Positions 61,564-64,000 of a stretch of 64,000 nucleotides of DNA are shown piece after piece. The notes under the pieces were generated by a model. It searched no databases. It was given only the letters and a program-made list of their open reading frames with translations, and had not been told where the DNA came from. Position numbers and translations under genes: made by a program. Where the stretch lies: positions 1-64,000 of the forward strand of contig NZ_JAABNR010000002.1 in the NCBI RefSeq assembly GCF_009925085.1, written 5' to 3'. This DNA is from Stagnihabitans tardus (GTDB taxonomy: Bacteria; Pseudomonadota; Alphaproteobacteria; Rhodobacterales; Rhodobacteraceae). Positions within the stretch are counted from its first letter, which is position 1, and every line of letters begins with the position of its first letter.

Positions 61564-63839
61564 ACCCTTATCGCCTCGACCTGTTTTTGCATCAGCCGCC
61601 GCGCCTGGTCGCGGCCCGCGAGATAGGGCAGCGGCCAACCGGCATCTTGGCCGACCGCAAGGCCCGCGTGAAGGGTCCAATAGGGGTCGGTCAGATGCGG
61701 ACGGGCGAGGCACACAAGGTCGGCGCGTCCGGCCAGGAGGATCTGGTTCACCTGCTCGGCCTCGGTGATATTGCCGACCGCCATGGTCGCCAGCCCCGCC
61801 TCGTTGCGGATGCGATCCGAGAAGGGGGTCTGGAACATCCGGCCATAGATCGGACGCGCCTCTGTCGTGGTCTGGCCCGCCGAGACGTCGATGATATCGG
61901 CGCCAGCGGCGGCGAAGAGACGGGCGATCTCCACCGCCTCGGAAGGGGTCACGCCACCCTCGACCCAGTCATGGGCGCTGATGCGCACCGACATGGGCTT
62001 GGCCCCCGGCCATTCGGCGCGCATGGCCGCAAAGACCTCCAAGGGGAAGCGCATGCGGTTTTCCAGGGACCCGCCGTATTCGTCCGTCCGCTGGTTCGAG
62101 ACCGGCGAGATGAAGCTGCTGATCAGGTAGCCATGGGCGGCATGCAGCTCGATCATGTCAAAGCCGCAGGTCCGCGCCATCTCGGTGGCCTTGGTGAACT
62201 GGATCACCACTTTGTCCATATCGGCGCGGTCCATCTCTTTCGGGACCTGGTTCGCAGGCCCCCAGGGGATCGCCGAGGCGGAGATCAGCGGCCAGTTGCC
62301 CCGCGGCAAAGGCGCGTCGCCCTCCTCCCAGCCCACCTGGGTCGAGCCCTTGCGGCCCGCATGCCCGATCTGGCAGCAGATCTTGGCATCGGTCTCGGCA
62401 TGGATGAAATCGACGATGCGCTTCCAACCGGCCTCGTGCTTGGGGGTATAGAGCCCCGGGCAGCCGGGGGTGATGCGGCCCTGGGCCGACACACAGGTCA
62501 TCTCGGTATAGACGAGCCCGGCGCCGCCCTTGGCGCGCTCGGCATAGTGGACCAGGTGCCAGTCGCCCGGCGTGCCATCCACCGCCATGTACTGCGCCAT
62601 GGGCGAGACCACGATGCGGTTCTTCAAGGCCATGTCCCGCAGGCGGAAGGGGGCGAACATGGGCTTTTGCCCGGGCTGGCCGCCCGCCTGTTCCTGGAAC
62701 CAATCCTCCGTCTGGGCGAGCCATTTCGGATCGCGCAGGCGCAGGTTCTCATGCCCGATGCGCTGGCTGCGCGTCAGCAGGGAATAGGCGAATTGCTGGG
62801 GGGGGAGGTCGAGGTAACGCTCGACCTCCTCGAACCACTCCAGCGAATTGCGGGCGGCGCTCTGCAGGCGCAGAACCTCGACCCGGCGCTCGGCCTGGTA
62901 GCGCTCGAAGGCCGCCTGCATATTGGGTTCGGAATGCAGGTATTCGGCCAGGGCAATCGCGGAGTCGAAGGCCAGCCTGGACCCCGAGCCGATCGAGAAA
63001 TGACCGGTCGCCGCCGCATCCCCCATCAGGACGACGTTCTCGTGATACCACTGGCCGCAGATCACGCGGGGGAACTGCATCCAGACCGCCGATCCGCGCA
63101 GATGGGCCGCGTTGGACATCAGCTCATGCCCGCCGAGATGCGCGGCGAAGATCTTGCGGCAGGTCTCGACGGTTTCCTCCTTGGACATGGCCTCGAAGCC
63201 CCAGGCGTCCCAAGTGTCGGGCAGGCATTCGACGATGAAAGTCGCGGTATTGGCGTCGAACTGGTAGACATGGGCCCAGACCCAGCCATGTTCGGTCTTC
63301 TCGAAGATGAAGGTGAAGGCGTCGTCGAACTTGGCATGCGTCCCCAGCCAGACGAACTTGCACTTGCGCAGGTCGATATCGGGCTGGAAGACGTCCGCAT
63401 ATTCGCGGCGCACGGCGGAGTTGATGCCGTCGGTCGCCACCACAAGATCATAGTCGCGGCGATAGTCCTCGGCCGATTTGAACTCGGTCTCGAAGCGCAT
63501 ATCGACGCCGAGTTCCCGCGCGCGGGCCTGCAACAGGATCAGCATCTGCTTGCGCCCGATCCCGGCAAAGCCATGCCCGCCCGAGACCGTGCGCACCCCG
63601 TCATGCACCACCGCGATATCGTCCCAATAGGCGAAGTGGTCGCGGATCGCCTGGGCCGAGACCGGGTCGTTTTTCGTCATCCGGCTCAGCGCGTCATCGG
63701 ACAGCACCACGCCCCAGCCGAAAGTGTCATTGGCCCGGTTGCGCTCCAGCACCGTCACCTCATGCGCCGGATCGCGCAGCTTCATCGAGATGGCAAAGTA
63801 AAGTCCGGCAGGACCGCCGCCGAGGCAAAGAATCTTCAT
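61560..63839 (-). CDS. 2-aminobenzoyl-CoA monooxygenase/reductase (bifunctional)
   Basis: This 759-residue fusion has an N-terminal FAD aromatic hydroxylase domain (residues 1-390) and a C-terminal Old Yellow Enzyme-type FMN reductase domain (residues 400-759). The first domain starts [20 protein letters not shown] and has [18 protein letters not shown] (near residue 285). The second shows [51 protein letters not shown] and [18 protein letters not shown]. Together the domains hydroxylate and reduce the ring of 2-aminobenzoyl-CoA without aromatic ring cleavage. Salicylyl-CoA 5-hydroxylase has similar architecture and is the alternative. AAGGAGAG lies eight bases before the ATG. It is the first gene of the minus-strand operon. 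Confidence 0.92.
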   Translation of the reverse strand: MKILCLGGGPAGLYFAISMKLRDPAHEVTVLERNRANDTFGWGVVLSDDALSRMTKNDPVSAQAIRDHFAYWDDIAVVHDGVRTVSGGHGFAGIGRKQMLILLQARARELGVDMRFETEFKSAEDYRRDYDLVVATDGINSAVRREYADVFQPDIDLRKCKFVWLGTHAKFDDAFTFIFEKTEHGWVWAHVYQFDANTATFIVECLPDTWDAWGFEAMSKEETVETCRKIFAAHLGGHELMSNAAHLRGSAVWMQFPRVICGQWYHENVVLMGDAAATGHFSIGSGSRLAFDSAIALAEYLHSEPNMQAAFERYQAERRVEVLRLQSAARNSLEWFEEVERYLDLPPQQFAYSLLTRSQRIGHENLRLRDPKWLAQTEDWFQEQAGGQPGQKPMFAPFRLRDMALKNRIVVSPMAQYMAVDGTPGDWHLVHYAERAKGGAGLVYTEMTCVSAQGRITPGCPGLYTPKHEAGWKRIVDFIHAETDAKICCQIGHAGRKGSTQVGWEEGDAPLPRGNWPLISASAIPWGPANQVPKEMDRADMDKVVIQFTKATEMARTCGFDMIELHAAHGYLISSFISPVSNQRTDEYGGSLENRMRFPLEVFAAMRAEWPGAKPMSVRISAHDWVEGGVTPSEAVEIARLFAAAGADIIDVSAGQTTTEARPIYGRMFQTPFSDRIRNEAGLATMAVGNITEAEQVNQILLAGRADLVCLARPHLTDPYWTLHAGLAVGQDAGWPLPYLAGRDQARRLMQKQVEAIRV

Positions 63840-63885
63840 GAGCCGCTCTCCTTCGATTGGGGTCAGGCTCTCACCCCCGCAAAAC

Positions 63886-63915
63886 AATTTCAAGCTTGAA
63901 ATTTCAGACTTGAAA
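63886..63915. promoter_or_regulatory. double MarR-type operator before the aromatic operon
   Basis: AATTTCAAGCTTGAAATT (63886-63903) is a perfect 18-bp palindrome, and TTTCAGACTTGAAA (63902-63915) is an imperfect second copy whose centre is 14 bp away. They lie between the divergent monooxygenase gene and the enoyl-CoA hydratase gene at the window edge, so one MarR protein could control both directions. Confidence 0.7.
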
Positions 63916-63943
63916 AATTTTGCGGATGGGGGATGATCGGACC

Positions 63944-64000
63944 ATGGACCTGATCATCACAAAACATGACGGCTGGACGGCGCTGACCTTGAACCGCCCG
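63944..64000 (+). CDS. enoyl-CoA hydratase-family protein, 5' end only
   Basis: The 19 residues inside the window ([19 protein letters not shown]) match the start of a crotonase-family enzyme, where LTLNRP is the conserved first beta-strand end. The gene runs off the window. It is divergent from the monooxygenase gene and shares the MarR-type operator region, so it belongs to the aromatic CoA pathway. GGGGGATGATCGGACC precedes the ATG. Confidence 0.75.
   Translation, partial: MDLIITKHDGWTALTLNRP

Noticed and set aside
61587-63899. A 770-residue plus-strand frame opposite the monooxygenase/reductase gene
   Set aside because: The minus-strand protein has clear FAD and FMN enzyme motifs throughout. 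The plus frame is its shadow.

Overview
The window looks like a chromosomal segment of a high-GC alphaproteobacterium, most probably a member of the Rhodobacteraceae. The reasons are the GC-rich codon use, the dense operons with 4-base ATGA overlaps, the sigF-nrsF-DUF2282/DUF692/DUF2063 locus, two intergenic hairpins with the AAATATCCC-GGGGGT signature I associate with Rhodobacterales, and the mix of sugar, sugar-acid and aromatic catabolic modules, each with its own regulator. Genus assignment is not possible from the sequence alone.

Layout. 1-180: an initiator tRNA-Met with an intrinsic terminator. 200-2520: a graveyard of decayed insertion sequences (IS66, IS21, IS3 and IS5 types). 2744-4831: an orphan 695-residue coiled-coil protein. 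4956-17611: a sugar-acid regulon holding a four-carbon acid sugar kinase, a PdxA2-type dehydrogenase, a DapA-type aldolase, an iron alcohol dehydrogenase, a complete Dpp/Opp-type ABC importer, a cytosolic sialidase-like protein, an FAH-family hydratase and a GntR regulator. 17824-26544: an inositol-type module (LacI regulator, two Gfo/Idh/MocA oxidoreductases, an IolE-like TIM barrel, IolD, IolC, IolB and a class II aldolase). 26658-27974: an orphan membrane histidine kinase. 28034-31547: an uncharacterised module of LLM flavin monooxygenase, flavin reductase, two proteins of unknown function and a winged-helix regulator.

31733-41650 is one giant gene for a 3305-residue RTX-type secreted protein. 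41680-45624 is a 4-hydroxyproline catabolic operon (epimerase, FAD dehydrogenase, deaminase, GntR). 45815-50429 is a sugar operon (class I aldolase, Gfo/Idh/MocA oxidoreductase, lyxose isomerase-like cupin, PfkB kinase) with a LacI regulator on the other strand. 50430-54104 is a sigma-F/anti-sigma pair divergent from a bufferin-type metallophore operon (BufA precursor, BufB MNIO enzyme, BufC partner, DoxX). 54143-64000 is an aerobic tryptophan to kynurenine to anthranilate to 2-aminobenzoyl-CoA degradation cluster under a MarR regulator.

How it works together. The window is a set of five catabolic cassettes that feed central metabolism, mostly without their own transporters, plus one metal-stress defence system and one exported giant protein. 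Regulatory logic is partly readable. Near-perfect operators sit in the promoter regions of the sugar-acid importer (TTGTTATACAA), the inositol genes (TTGCAACCGGTTGCAA), the lyxose-type operon (TGGAAACGTTTCCA) and the aromatic cluster (AATTTCAAGCTTGAAATT). Both divergent promoters of the sigma-F locus match a GTAAC/CGnA extracytoplasmic-function promoter. No CRISPR array, intact insertion sequence, rRNA or replication origin was seen.
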